Assembly: GCA_038496445.1 (NCBI GenBank)
Contig: JALMLS010000310.1
Coordinates: 310,001 to 374,000, forward strand
Length of the DNA stretch: 64,000 bases
Direction: 5' to 3'
Source of the DNA: Trichosphaerium sp. ATCC 40318
Taxonomy: Eukaryota; Discosea; Flabellinia; Trichosidae
Shown here piece after piece: positions 21,401 to 34,036 of this stretch. The notes under the pieces were generated by a model that saw nothing but the letters and a program-made list of their open reading frames with translations, was not told the origin of the DNA and searched no databases. Positions within the stretch are counted from its first letter, which is position 1. Each line of letters starts with the position of its first letter. The position numbers were made by a program, and so were the translations under genes.

Positions 21401-24400
21401 AGTACTTTGATGCATATTTAGAGTCACCTGTAAAGTACATTCCTTTGTGAAAGTCAAAACTAGTCAGGTTGTACCGATTTTTTTATCGTACCTCTTCCAT
21501 ACCACCCTTCATCAACAGTTGCCAATGAAGCAAATCCGGACTGACATATACTCCATACAGCAGCTTCAGATGTTCCATGAACACCAAGAAGAAGCTTCAT
21601 CTAGATTACGTATAAGGACAATCAGTAACTTGTTGTTGAGCTTACTTTTCTGTTTTCATTGAAAGAAAAAGCGTCTTCTCTATCTTGCATGTACTGATAA
21701 ACACGCTTTCTCTTATCAAAATCAGGAAGCTTCTTCCAATGATCCCTATTAAATACATAAGTAAACTAGAAGAGAACAAATAAAGCAAACTTGTGTACCT
21801 CTTGAAAAGCCAAGGTGTTTTCTCCTACAAACTACGGTTAGTGTACTTTTATTTTGTGAAAAAGAGTACCCATTTGTTTAGAAGAGTGTTATACTGCACT
21901 TTAAACTGAGATTCCAGTTCTGGGTTATAAACCGCATACAGTTCATTTATATCAAAAGTTCCACCTCCCAAATTATTGCTAAAACACGTGAATATTTTGT
22001 TGAAAAACAGAAAAAAAGAAGAAAAAGTTGGACGGGTTTTTTTTGTTTTGTTTAATTGTCGTACTTCCAGAAGTCCATGAATTTATTGTACTCTCTATTA
22101 ACCCAATAACCAATACTTTTGCCATCAAGTTTATAAACAGAGTAAGGATTTCTACCGTATCCTTTTGCTTCCCATCCTTCTTGATTTATAAACTGAGTAG
22201 AGAATCCCCAAGGTCTTTGCAAAGGCTCTGCAGTCAAAGAGATAGCAGCATGGTTGCTAAAAAGAACATTAACATAGATAGATGAAAGTCATGTGACGAC
22301 AACAAATATCCAACTATGCAGTCACAAAGTGATGAAAAGAAGGCTAAAACAAAGTTGTTACAAAAAAAAAACTTACTTCATATCAATGTGTGAGTATCCC
22401 AAGTCATCATACTGAGCAAGTTTCGAAAAATTAGCAAATCCTATATCCTCTATACCCTTTCCTAAACCCAGAAGACCCATGTTACTTTCACCTGCAGTAT
22501 GCAATGCGCCGGATTCATCAATAGCGATAATACATGAAGGACTTGAAGCTATTTTAACAAACTTTGGATCGCCTTGCTTGTGTTTAAACACTTTTGGGTC
22601 ATCATTAAGCTTAGTCCACCAATAAACGTCTCCCTTGTCTAGGTCGTATTAGACGTATTCTAAAGGTACGCTTGACATGAGTGTCACACCTGTTATAGCA
22701 CTACAAATTGAGTAGTAGCTTGCGTGAAGGTACACAAATTTCTCTTCGCCTTCAATATACTTATCAAGTTTACAGCCCTGGAAAGTGCCAATAGCCCCAG
22801 AATCTAACAAAATGATTAGCTTTATACTTTTTACCGACCAGTCAACGCACCAGACAATACATAGCTGTGTCTATCCTGCAAAAAAAAACAAAGTCAACGG
22901 AATAATGTACAAACAAAAGAAATCAAAAAGCTCTTCTAGAAATTGCTCTAAGCACGTGATGTACGTACACCGCCTTCGATAGTAACTAATTTTCCAAGAT
23001 TATGGTGAAATAATCCACTAAAACAAATTAGAAACTCAGTAAGAGATAAGAATCAACAAAGATACCTGTGAATAGCATCTCCAGCTTTTCCGTAAATATA
23101 AAGACTTCCCTTGCAATCCAATAGCATAGTAGTCAAAACACCACAAGATAATGATGAGTATATGATCTTATCCTTTGTTGGTCGAAGTTCAGGAGAAAAC
23201 GATGGTTCTTTATTCGGCCAATACTACACGTTTCATTGTCAATAAAATTGATAAACTCAAATAAAACAAAGTACCATTCCCCATATATGGAGCTCATGAT
23301 CTTCTGTCACAGCTGCGCTATGAACATATCCTGCGTTGATTAACCTCACATTACCAGGTAACGAAATACGTTGAGGTGTGCTGAAAGCGAAGCGCTTAGT
23401 ACCAACGCCAACTCTAAGTCATGTTAAGAGAAAAACAGTAAAATCGATTTTGTACGCACTGTCCTTTGTCGTTCAAACCCCAGCCTAGTCCAGTACCTTC
23501 CTCTGTCAAGGCAACACAATGCGCACCACCTGCTGATACGCTTTTTATTTTAGTCGTAAACAAGCTTGTTACAAGCCTTGGACTGAAAGTGTTCTTCGAA
23601 TTTCCATGACCCTAAATTTACTGTCAGTACGTTCGTTTCGATAAAGTCAAAACACATTTTTGATTGACAGCAAAGGTTTGTGGTTAAATCAATACAATTA
23701 ATAGTATTATACAATTTGTGCAAAAAAAATTGTGTGGACACAAAACCGCAAGATAAAAAACACAAAAAATAAAACGATCTCCTTACCAAAATTCCGTTAA
23801 ATCCTCCTCCCCATGTAGACAACCTAAAACAAATTAGCACAAAGTTATAATGTCTAATAACACCTGCTCATCTGATCCCGGCTCTAAGAAAGAATACGTT
23901 AGTACATAACACGTGAGTTGGAAGTATAAACCATCAATAAAATAAAAAAAACACAAATATTAATATGGTCTTACCTTATCCTTGATATGCTCTAAAGCCG
24001 AGTCTATGTCATACAAGAACGGCTTCTCATTTTCCAATGTAAACTTAGCATGTTTTGTTAAAAGTCCAACTGCAGGGAAGAGATCATGAGGATATTCAGA
24101 ACCGATAATACTACGACAACCAAAAAAGCTTCCATTCAATGTAAGAAATATCTGTTGAAAAAAAAAAACGGTTAAATCTCGTTGTTCTGATTCTTTTGGT
24201 CTTACAATGCCTGTCTTTGTATCCATACCAATGCCCACAACGACATCTTTAGCAGACCACGGGTGTGATATTTGCTCTGCATTACCGTTATCAAAGAAGG
24301 TTCCATCATCACCATGCCAACCTTAAGAACATTAATAAAATGGATGTGAACTCCATCGTGTTTCTTTCTGCGCACCTAATGTGTTGTCTGTCCATCCAGG

Positions 24401-24757
24401 TAAATTATCAACTATTTTTATATCCCTTGTAGCTAATCCTATAGCTACGCAAACATCCCCTGACTCCGCTAAATCTGTAACTTTGAGCTAAAAAAATATT
24501 TTAAGTAACTTCGCTTGTAATCTTTCTAACGCATTCTAAAACGATCTTACCTCACAGTACAGTACTTTTTCGTCATCTCCGAGCTTCCAGGGAAGATAAT
24601 TTGTAAAAACACAAGTTACACCTTTACCAGCACGTGCAGACTCTTAAAATAGAAGTGTAAACACAAAATTAAAAACGTAAGAAGCGTTGAAGGTACCTTC
24701 AACGTAATAAAAGAAGTTTCTTCCTTCTTCTTTCAAAACGCCGCTTGCCAGCAACAT
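18450..24757 (-). CDS. SPRY, RCC1-repeat and ADP-ribosyltransferase protein with coiled-coil tail
   Basis: A many-exon minus-strand gene starting with ATG at 24757 and ending with TAA at 18450-18452. Order of parts: a SPRY domain (about 24760-23990) with LPGWTDNTLGWHGDDG and VVVGIGMDTKTG; RCC1-type beta-propeller repeats (about 23880-22300), for example AGESNMGLLGLGKG; a linker; then a PARP-type ADP-ribosyltransferase fold (about 22000-21030) with the H-Y-E triad readable as GVHGTSEAAVW, GRGMYFTGDSKYASKYS and YDELVVFQESQIVPKYVV. A basic stretch, two copies of an acidic D/S motif ending MGDRQLWGD or LGDRQLWGE, and a 12-residue Pro/Lys/Glu tandem repeat follow. The final part is long coiled coil. 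Exon-exon phases were checked around the ART and repeat portions; some propeller exons are approximate, and splitting into two genes cannot be excluded. The catalytic residues look intact, so activity is plausible. Confidence 0.75.
20392..20610 (-). repeat. 36-bp coding minisatellite (12-residue PVKEEKPK[TA]PDK repeat)
   Basis: About six near-identical 36-bp units in tandem inside an exon of the SPRY-RCC1-ART gene. On the minus strand they encode a Lys/Glu/Pro-rich repeat, PVKEEKPK followed by T or A and PDK. Units differ by only a few bases, which suggests recent expansion by slippage. The segment probably acts as a flexible charged linker between the ART domain and the coiled coil. Confidence 0.88.
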
Positions 24758-25063
24758 ATTGTTTAGAAGCCTTGCTGTTAGGGGCAATAAAACGTTAAAA
24801 CAAAAAAAACACAAAAACTACGTCAAACAAAATCCGAAAATGTAGGTACGAGAATTTGCAATTCCAAACTTTTGATTGATGTAAACTGTTATCCAATTAA
24901 TTGTTATTAGTTGGATATAACTCCTTTCCATAAGCTCAAGCTATCACTTTTGCACCTGCCAAAATGAGCAAAATCGCGTACTTTAGCAAGCGATGATAAA
25001 TCATACTATTGAAAAGACAGTCTACCTCAGTCATAGTTTGTAAATAGTTTGAGAACATTTCGA
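24758..25063. promoter_or_regulatory. Shared intergenic region of two divergent genes
   Basis: About 300 bp separate the start codons of the minus-strand SPRY-RCC1-ART gene and the plus-strand F-box-like gene, so it probably serves as a bidirectional promoter. It contains an AT-rich stretch (ATCCAATTAATTG) and no coding signal. No defined element is claimed. Confidence 0.4.
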
Positions 25064-26882
25064 ATGAGCGCTAAAAGGATGAGTAGTGGTTCTTTTAACG
25101 ACGCAATGACTTCAGACCTATTACGTTTACCAATAGAGATTATTGATCATTGTACTAGTTGGTTAGCGCCACATCATGTCATTTCTCTTACTACTTGCTG
25201 TAAAACACTTATGCTGCTATACCACAATGTTGTACGTTACCTTTTTGACAATTTAAATATAGTGGTCAGCTAAGAAATGGTCAGCTAAGAAATAGCGAAA
25301 TCAGAATATTTTGCGATTTTTTTGCTTTCAAGGCAGAAAGTTAACTCCAATTCGCAGATTACCTGGAAAAAAATTGCTAGGCGGTATTTTGTTACTGAAG
25401 GCCTCGATAAGGTTGGTTTGAACTCTGAACAAGCACGGAGGATGGTTAGAAGGATAGAGTATCGTCATTGCGACCAGCATGTCTTATACATAATAGCATC
25501 AGTCAAGACTTCACCTACTGTTCTTGGTAACTGAAACCCGTTGGCACAACGATTACCTAACACTACTAGATTTCATTTTTAAGACACTTGAACCTATGAC
25601 GTGGAAGAGAGTGATAATGGTTAAAAACGGGCCTGCACAAGTTGCTAGTAGTAAAAATGCAAAGAGTAGAGAAGATATCATTTCAGACGCAAAGAAAATA
25701 AGTCCTGATATATCAACTCTGTTACTTGACATTAACACTGATGATAGCAATGAAGACAAGTATACCATGAAAGTGTCTCTACTCCATGAGGTTAGACGAT
25801 GCCAATCTTGGTTTTTTCTTTTTTTTTTGGCTAGAGTATTGCTAACTTCCTGTTTAGGCACTCGCTCATGTATCACGTGACAAAATTCTTATGCCTAACT
25901 ACTGGTGTTTACACGCCGAAATGAAGCTCAAAATTGACGAAAAAGACTACAACCCAGACGAGGATCACATTAACATTTTTTCAGAAAATTCGGAATATCT
26001 TGGAGAATGTCGGATGATAGACGGACAAAAGATTCTTGGTTTGGTGGTTTCCACGACAAGTTTATCTCAGAACTTGGAAGGCGTGCAGCTTTAGAATTAG
26101 GAAGTTCAGGTCCATTTCTTTTTAAAGCCATATTAACTTATTTTGACTATTAGAGAATTTGTTGCACGAACGTATCTCTATTGGAATGAGTGAACAAGAC
26201 TTTAAGAATACAAATTTTGGGAAGAGCTGCACAGAAGGATTTACTAGCTACTTTAAACCATGTATGTCGGTACAACTTAAGGGTAATTAGCTAAATCATC
26301 TAATGTTCTAGATGTATTCTTTGGCGTATGTGGTAAATACCGTGCTGTTGTTAAAGACAAAAAGTTGATCTGTGTGAGATTCCAATGCGAATGCTACGTT
26401 GATAAAAACGTTTCACAGATGTTCATTGAAGCGATGCTTAACAAAACAAAGACTATTGCATGCTATTCTACCAATCCATGTAATCTCTTAACATAGAAAT
26501 AGATGGCATCTGTGAGAAAAAAGGAAGAAAACGAACCTACAATTGTTAAGGAATCAACGGTGCGAATTTTGGTTTCACTTGTTAAAATAGTTCTAAGCCT
26601 TAGGCATTAGGTTGTTAAAGCAATACGGGATTTTGAAGAAACCATTACAATGTTCGAGAAACGTGTTAGTATATACGGATGGAGAATGTTCAAGAATCAA
26701 CCACCTATTGCTCTAGAGAGAGCTGAATGGCCACGAGTATGTCAAACTAGTTAAAGAAATTATGAAGCTCTTTATGTTAACTCACTTACGTCCTCTAGAC
26801 TAAAGTAATGATGTGGTTACATGGAAGCAAATATGAAGGAATTTATCGACTAGTTCTCGCTTATAGCAAAGGATCAACCTAA
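25064..26882 (+). CDS. F-box-like protein of unknown specificity
   Basis: The first exon (25064-25231) encodes LLRLPIEIIDHCTSWLAP followed by VISLTTCCKTL, a recognisable F-box. Later exons, starting at about 25337, 25569, 25859 and further right, read TWKKIARRYFVTEGL, then DDSNEDKYTMKVSLLHEALAHVS, LHAEMKLKIDEKDYNPDED and KYRAVVKDKKLICVRF. A last exon begins near 26801 with TKVMMWLHGSKYEGIYRLV and stops with TAA at 26880-26882. Most junctions can be kept in phase, but the intron near 26480-26505 would be only 17-23 nt in either reading, so the model around it is doubtful and a damaged gene is possible. No C-terminal family is recognised. Confidence 0.55.
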
Positions 26883-27712
26883 GAGGTTTTGGAAACAAAA
26901 TATTTCAACCAACTTACACAAGAGTTTTTGTATAAATAAGCTGGTTACGCTGTTTCACTTTACAAAAAAATTTGGAAGTAGAGTTGTGTTCAATTTCATA
27001 CTATTTAATAAACAAAACCTTGGTAGGCAACCACTTGTAAACCAAAATAAGACAAACTTGCCTAAATTGATGGAGATTGCAGGAGTATCAACAACATTAC
27101 AACCGTAATACTGCGTAGATGGTAACTTGGCCAAAAACACCTAGCACATGTGATTTTAAACTGCAGGTAAACATCGACGATAAAGTCATCACCATTCTAC
27201 CTTTGTTGTGCATCGTTCGTGTTAACGCTTGCGCTGACTTGCCACTCAAAGAAAAATGGGTGACATTTTGACATGATTAGCAATTTTCAACAAAAAAAAA
27301 AAGAGGTATTAAAGCTTGGCATTCCTATTCAGATTTTTGCTTCTAGAGCTTTTGGAAGCAATCAACTATGATTGTGGATTGGGAGAATGTGGAAGAGGTT
27401 ATAAAGGGACTTTTGTTGGAAAATGAAAAAAATGGTAATAATTTAGCAGTGGAATCACAAGTTTTTTTTTTAATCTTGTGATTTGGCACGTGAGTGGCAA
27501 GTCATTAAGGGAACCAGACAAAGAGAGGTAGTGAGAATTTTTATTATACAAATTCGTGGTTTTGACGACACCTTATATAGAAAATTGGGCGTCACACTGT
27601 CAAGAAGGAAAGAAACTTTTTTTCTTTCTCATTCTTTTTTTTGTTTTTTTTTTTGCCATTTTTTTCTTTTTGATTATCAGCAAAAAAAACTGTACATACA
27701 TTATAAGACAAT
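26883..27712. other. Intergenic region, possibly with gene remnants
   Basis: This lies between two convergent genes. Short open pieces occur (near 27340-27435 and 27484-27530), but none has a start, a domain or a consistent splice chain. Long T runs around 27620-27670 resemble a 3' flank. Confidence 0.4.
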
Positions 27713-30023
27713 TTAAATTACAGTTGCGGCAGGGTTCTTGAAGCTAAAAGGTAGCATACTAGAAGCACCATCCACAATCTCATCAAAGATAACCTTCGCA
27801 GGAGCACGTTTGCACATACGGTATCCCTGACCCACAAAAATTGGGACCATGGATAAGTTTCCTAAAAAGAAAAAAAAGTCAGACTCGGAGATCACGTTAC
27901 GAAAAATAAAAAACTCGGTTCAAGCTTCGTTCATGGTGTAGTACGTACCTTGTTTTACAGCTTGCCGCATAGTATCAACGACAAGATTATGTTGTATAGG
28001 GAATACAGGTATCATATGTTTTTCTTTTTCAAGTAGTTTTACATAAGAATTAGCAATAGCCCGAACAGGCCGACCTGTGAAAGATCTCGTAATCAAGGTT
28101 GTTACACCTTCATCCATGACTTGCTTATAAGCAGAGCTTGTAGCACATTCATTAGACTTCATAAAGGCAGTACCCATCATAACACCTATCAAAAAAGTAA
28201 ATATCAATCTCAACGTAGAGCTCGCTAGAAACGACAAATGTACGCATTGGCGTACAAGGAAACGTTTCAAAGCCATCAAAAAAAAGTTACGAAATAAAAA
28301 AAATATTACGGCAAACGTAAAATCAACAGCGAGAGTCGTATACTCGCAGCGTTTTGTTGTTTTGGTCAGTTCTAAAAAACGTACCTTCTGCACCCAACGC
28401 CAGGCATGCTACTACTCCTCTAGCATCCATTATACCCCCGCTGGCAACAATAGGTATTGTAGTGATTGCCCTAGAGAGCTGAGGAACTAAAACAAAAGTC
28501 CCTTGTCTGTCAGTCTCTTCCAAGTTTTTTGATAAAAATACAGCGCGTTGTCCGCCCGCTTCACTTCCTAAAGTAATAGCTTAGCATTATATCAAAGCAT
28601 ATAAAGTGGTAGAGCAGCAAGAGAGAAAGAATAGGAGATATAATAGGCCGACAAGACGATATTCGTAAAAAATATGTAAAAGCCTTACCTTGTACAACAA
28701 GCATATTAACACCTGATTTCTGTAGCAGCAAAGCTTCTTCCAATGAAGTACATGTACCCATTGTTGTGATACCATTCATCTGACACTTTACAAAAAAAAA
28801 TGTAAGCTCAAGAGATCATGATTTAATACGAAAAGAAACGTTCACATTTTTATCTTTTAAAAAATCATACACAGCCATGAAACGAGTAGTTACGAGTACA
28901 TGCTAGTATGGATACGCAAATATGTACAGAAGGTTTTTTAAAAGGCGTAAAAACAAACAAAATTACGAAAAAGCGTAAAAACTGTAAACAAGTTTTAACC
29001 TCTAGACTCAAAAACTTTTTTTCACATTTTTTTTTCAAGTTTTGTTTGTGGAATTACTCTTTTTTTTTTTTGTGGTAAATTTTGTTTTGTTTTCATACCT
29101 TATAAACAACGTCAAATGTTGGTAAACCAAAAGCAAACTGAACAACAGTTACTTTTTCTTCTATACAAACATCCAAATGCTCATGATAATGAGGGAACAT
29201 TGGTGTATCATAATCGCGCTTCATCCTCTTATTAGGTCTTTCAGCAAGCGTCGCTATAAGAAAGAAACACATAAGTACACAATAATGGCAACTAAATAAA
29301 ACTAGAAGCTCGTTCACGAGCTTAAAAAAAATGTGATAACCGACAGCAAACAACAAAATTTACGTAAAAACCGGTAAAGCGTAAAAAAAGGGAGCGCGAA
29401 CCGGAGCGTTCTTGAGGGTTGTAATACGTACGTTGTGCATCCATGTAACGAACAACACCTTTACCGTTATTATCCCTACAAGCTCTTTTTGTAGGTGCAT
29501 GAGCATGACGAACATCAAAGTCATTATCATTGCCATTTGCAAGGTCAATTTTACCAAGCAATTGCTTTATATTAAAAATCTTTTCGTCCATTCCAACCAT
29601 ATCTCTTGCGTCTCTTTCATATGGTACAAGCAAATTTACACCGAATGGCTAAAACGGAGTTTAAGAACTACAGAAAAGTGCATAAGGAGAAATTGATTTT
29701 TTTTGTTGTAATTTTTTTCCGATAAAAAGGCAAAATTCTCATCTCCATACGGTGGAATTTGAATAAAAACCACTCTCATACGTTTAAAACATAGGTTTTT
29801 GTTTGTATGATGGGTTATAGTATAATACACAGACTTGGAATTGAGAATCGGATAAACACACCCAGAAAGAAAACTATACGCTAAAACCAAGTCGTACCTT
29901 CTTTGTTAACGCTTTAATTTGTCTTATATTTGATCGGAGCTCGTCAGGCGACAAAATGCCTGCTCCAAATATTCCTAATCCGCCAGCGTTTGAAACAGCG
30001 GCAACGAGCTGTGGTGTGCCCAT
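27713..30023 (-). CDS. Nitronate monooxygenase / 2-nitropropane dioxygenase family flavoprotein
   Basis: Likely an FMN-dependent TIM-barrel enzyme that oxidises alkyl nitronates. Minus-strand exons run approximately 30023-29898, 29648-29432, 29253-29099, 28779-28689, 28567-28385, 28185-27949 and 27861-27713. Key motifs are AAVSNAGGLGIFGAG, KKPFGVNLLVP, VVQFAFGLP, GITTMGTCTSLEEALLLQ, LVVQGSEAGGQRA, PIVASGGIMDARGV, LGAEGVMMGTAF and TRSFTGRPVRAI. The histidine of the HRG motif seen in some members is not at its usual place: the sequence is SEAGGQR. The usual first strand (P-[IM]-x-x-A-P-M) before the AAVSNAGGLG segment is not visible, so either a 5' exon was missed or the protein is N-terminally short. 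One intron (28780-29098) is over 300 nt. Confidence 0.82.
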
Positions 30024-31131
30024 TAGTTCATTCTACATGGTGTTAACTTTACACTCTTCGTTTTCGTTTAATCGCAGAAAAAGGGCGTTTACAATTCTAC
30101 CCACCGGCAACGCAACGCAGAGTGCGTTGACAATTGCAATCAAACGTCAATTGAACGCAGATTGTTGTGGAATACAACAACAAGTTGTTCGTAAGTTCGA
30201 GAGAGCAAATTTTACGCAATGAGTTTGTTATACCGTATTATACGGTGTTTGACGTACTGTTATTGCCTGATTCATTGGTGCTAGTATTATTGGGTATTCA
30301 ACGCCCAGTAGCTCTGAAACACGCGTCTTAGGCCATGTGCGAAGCCCGCGAGGCACATTAGCTTGTGTTGAGGTGGTCATTAACAAAAATATGAGCTAAT
30401 GCGTTGTTATCCTACTTAGCATCGTATAATGCAACGCGAACTGCAATCATTTAATACGCAGTCGTAACTTAAAAAAACCGCGCTTAACGTACAAACCCGG
30501 CTGCAAGCCCCTTAAACTACGCGCTTGACGCTACTACCTTCACGAACGAGCAGTGTACGGAGTACAGTTTACGCTCGTAACCGCGTAACGGATGTCGGAA
30601 GAATTTCTGTACTAGACTCTCAATACGCTTTAAACACGCTCCTTTACATGACATATCGTATTTTCTATGCTAGATATTACGGTGTATGCTCATTCTTACA
30701 CTTCTCAACTTTTTTTATGTAAAATTGGTAAGTTTTTCCGAAAATTTACAACGGCTTTTGAACTTAGAACGGTTTTTTGTCAAGTTGTACAACCACTTGC
30801 TGGTACACATTGAAGGAGTTTCAATTAAATCAAAAAAATGCACACAAAAACGGGGAAATTAAAAAACTTTGCCCAAATCAGCTTACCATACTATCTATAA
30901 TACCGCTGTAGCTAGTTGCTCGCGTGTACGGATTTTTTCTGCAACAATGCTGCGTTTAGTCAGGGTGAGGCGTATTTGCGTTCACAACGCTGGTGCCGTT
31001 TGGGAAACAGTATATATTGCTTGCTGGCGAAAAGTTTTTGAGTTTGGTCTAAGCGAGCAAGGAGGCTGACTTAGGACTGTTTGAGGTTTTTTTCAGTTTA
31101 CACCTAAACTCTTTTGTTTTTGCTTGTAATA
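30024..31131. other. Intergenic region (1.1 kb)
   Basis: Short frames of 65-88 codons occur on the plus strand but lack recognisable content. The left end could hold an undetected first exon of the nitronate monooxygenase. The rest is the divergent 5' flank of the WWE-PARP gene. I see no RNA gene. Confidence 0.4.
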
Positions 31132-33539
31132 ATGTGGCAGTGGAGTGACGATGCTGGTGGGTGGAGGGATTATGATAAAGAGAGAAACAAAATTATTGAA
31201 ACGGCGTTTCAAGCGAAACAGCCTTCAGCAGCTTTAACAATCAATGGAAACGCGTATAACGTTGTTTTTCAAAAAAAGGTGCTTATGAGAGTCCTCTGGG
31301 AGGAGTTCCTATCAAACCACTTTAAAATCATGTAATTACGCCTATTTAGATACGTCAAGTCCGTGTTGATGATAGTTTTTACTACAGAGACGTTCGTCGG
31401 TTAGTAGAGCAGGTAGGAACTAGAGGAAACAAAAAATAAACGTGATTTAAATAATTAAAGGCTGTAGGGTGAGAAGACTGTTGTGTGGGTAGACGACAAC
31501 CCTCACAACAATGAAGGCCTTGTAAATGAAATTACAGCATCAGGTACTTAAAAAATTATGTTTCGCACGTGACTAACAAATTGTCCAGGTATTAAAGTAG
31601 TTCAGTTAAAATCAACTTGTGAAGCAATAAAGTACTTTCAACGCGATGATCTCAACACAGAAAATATGCGTGTTGTAAGTGATATGGCACGTGATGAGTT
31701 TAGTCCATCTTCAGACCGTAAAGAGATGATTACCACTGCTGGTGTTTTGCTTGCAAGACGTTTAGCTGTAGAACTTGACGTTGACGTATGCACTTTGTAT
31801 TTTTTTTACTCTTCGATTTACTCAGTTTTGAAAGATACCTTACTTGATTTTTACTGGTGACTACTGGCAAGATATTATTAAAGAAAGATGGCCATTCATT
31901 AGATCATGCACTACAACACAAGAATGTAGGGATTTCATTACCTTCAAAGACTTGAGCCTTAGCGGTTTAGTAACGAACTTTGAAATGTGTATGTGCTTTA
32001 AAAAAAACAATAAGAGAAGCACAACTAACACGATTTTAGACAGAGATCCAACCAGGAATGATAAAGAAGATTATCCATCATATTGGACACCATTCAGAGT
32101 AATTAAAACCGAAAACTAGCACTCCACTTTGAACTAAAAGACTTTTTTAGGAACATGCTGATGTAGTAATCGACAACGCAACTGAAGAGTTTAAGTGTAT
32201 AGATAGATTAATGAATGGAACTTTGAAGAAAAATCACGCGTATGGTGCGTACAGACGTGTGCCAAATGACTTACACCTCTACTTTTTTTGTTGATATTAA
32301 CACGTGCAACCAAAACAGGCAAGTTAAACAACACGTTTCCATCAAAATATAAAGTGACACGTGTTGTTCGTCTGCAAGATGTAATGCAATGGAAGTTATA
32401 TAATGTTCAGAGAGAGAAAATGCAAAGACAGCATAAAAAATACAGAGATACTCCAGGTACACCAACAAACATATCACCATCTGTTTAACAATTTCAAAAA
32501 AGGTTACAAAGAGACTTGCAAACTACTTCGAGATAATCCTATCGAGACATCAAAATATAGCCAACAAGATATGAATAAAGATATAAGAGAAGTATACTTA
32601 TTCCACGGAACAAATATATCAACTACAATGAAGATAAAGGACCTTGGTTTTGATAACCGCGTTGGCAAAGTATCAGGTAAAATCAACTTTTTGATGTTTT
32701 TTGGATTTCTTGGTTCGAACGCTTAGATCCAATGCTCTTTAACGCACCAGCAATATTTTAAAAACCTATATACAAGATTAAAGCATCCGCACTGTATTTC
32801 CTAAGCGTCTTTACAATAAACCACGTGACTAATGTTATTTATTAAAGGTATGTTCGGCGGAGGCGCATACTTTGCAGACGTTTCTAGTAAGGTAAGTCTA
32901 GCATTATATTAAATGATCACAAGTCAAATTAAACTAAATATACCCAACAGTCAGCACAGTATATACCTTGTTCTACTTGTGAAGGAGGCAACTACTTTAA
33001 TAAAAAAAGGTGCACTTGCACGTGCAAAGAGGATCAAAAGGTACACAAGAAAAGAAAATACTAACCACAGCTACATTCAAAGAGAGCGTGGGCTATTACG
33101 AATACTAAATGAGGTGCTAGGATTTGTGTATGATTGTTTCAAGGGTTTTACTTGGAGACTTTCATCTCGTTAAGAAGTACGATGAAAAGACATATAAAGG
33201 AACTACAAAGCATCCTGTGCGTATATTGACGTGCTTTTTAGCATCTATAAATAAAGATGACGTTCATTAACGGAAAAAAAAACTAAAGCAAGCGTTAGGT
33301 TCGTCGTCCTCCTAACAAAGAGGGTTTAAATGGTATCACGTATGACTCTGTAGTCGCTGAGAGAAAGGAATGGGACGGATGTGTTGAATGGAGGGAGTTC
33401 GTGATTTACGACAGGTGCGTCGAATTGACGTGCTTTTTTTTTTGTTTTAGCGTAATTTATAGCGTCAACGCACTCACCGAAATGCTGTAGGAACCAGGCT
33501 TACGCCGAATACCTCGTTTATTACAAACGAGTTTTGTAG
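31132..33539 (+). CDS. WWE domain, receiver-like domain and PARP catalytic domain protein
   Basis: Exons readable with confidence: 31132-31278, 31350-31412, 31468-31543, 31589-31785, 31835-31988, 32040-32098, 32151-32244, 32319-32456, 32503-32676 and 32848-32891. Further exons lead to the TAG at 33537-33539. The N-terminus MWQWSDDAGGWRDYDKE is a WWE domain, which in other proteins binds ADP-ribose units. Next is a receiver-like (REC-type) domain with VVWVDDNPHNNEGL, a likely phosphoacceptor-position aspartate in VVSDMARDEF and a later strand IPYLIFTGD. The C-terminus is a PARP catalytic domain with YLFHGTNISTTMKI, MFGGGAYFADVSSK and EWREFVIYDRNQAYAEY, giving an intact H-Y-E triad. The stretch around 33000-33150 is not resolved in frame. 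Function is inferred as poly- or mono-ADP-ribosylation. Confidence 0.82.
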
Positions 33540-34036
33540 CGTTTCAAATACGTCTTGAATGTTTTCTTAAAGTAGTACTAGATTCAAGGATAACAAATAT
33601 ACCATTGTTTAAACGATAAAACGTAAAGTAACGTAAATTTTGAACCTTCTTTTTTTTTTTTCTTTATTACGGTAAACTACTTTTGTCTTCATGGAAACTA
33701 CCAAACGACACATTCCTAAACTCCTAATGCCCCTAAATAATCAATTAAACATTACTACTAACAAAAAGGAGGTTGCTCAAATGAGGTTTTTCGGGTGAAA
33801 TGCGAATTCGACATGCAAACCTAAATTTAGAAACCAGGTCAAAACCACTTACAGAAATTAGATATCACAAGACCTTAGTACCAATTTTAGCCTTGTACAC
33901 ACCCTCACTCATAATATTATACCAAAAAAGCCTGTTTTGATCATAAAACAAGTTCACAAACTCACCAACCGTCGCAACAGGCTAGAATCATTTTATTTAT
34001 TGTATTAACGCGTGGATACAAACGTACTGCTTTAAA
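33540..34036. other. Intergenic region
   Basis: AT-rich sequence between the PARP stop and the start of the C2-Rab gene. I see no supported feature. Confidence 0.5.
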
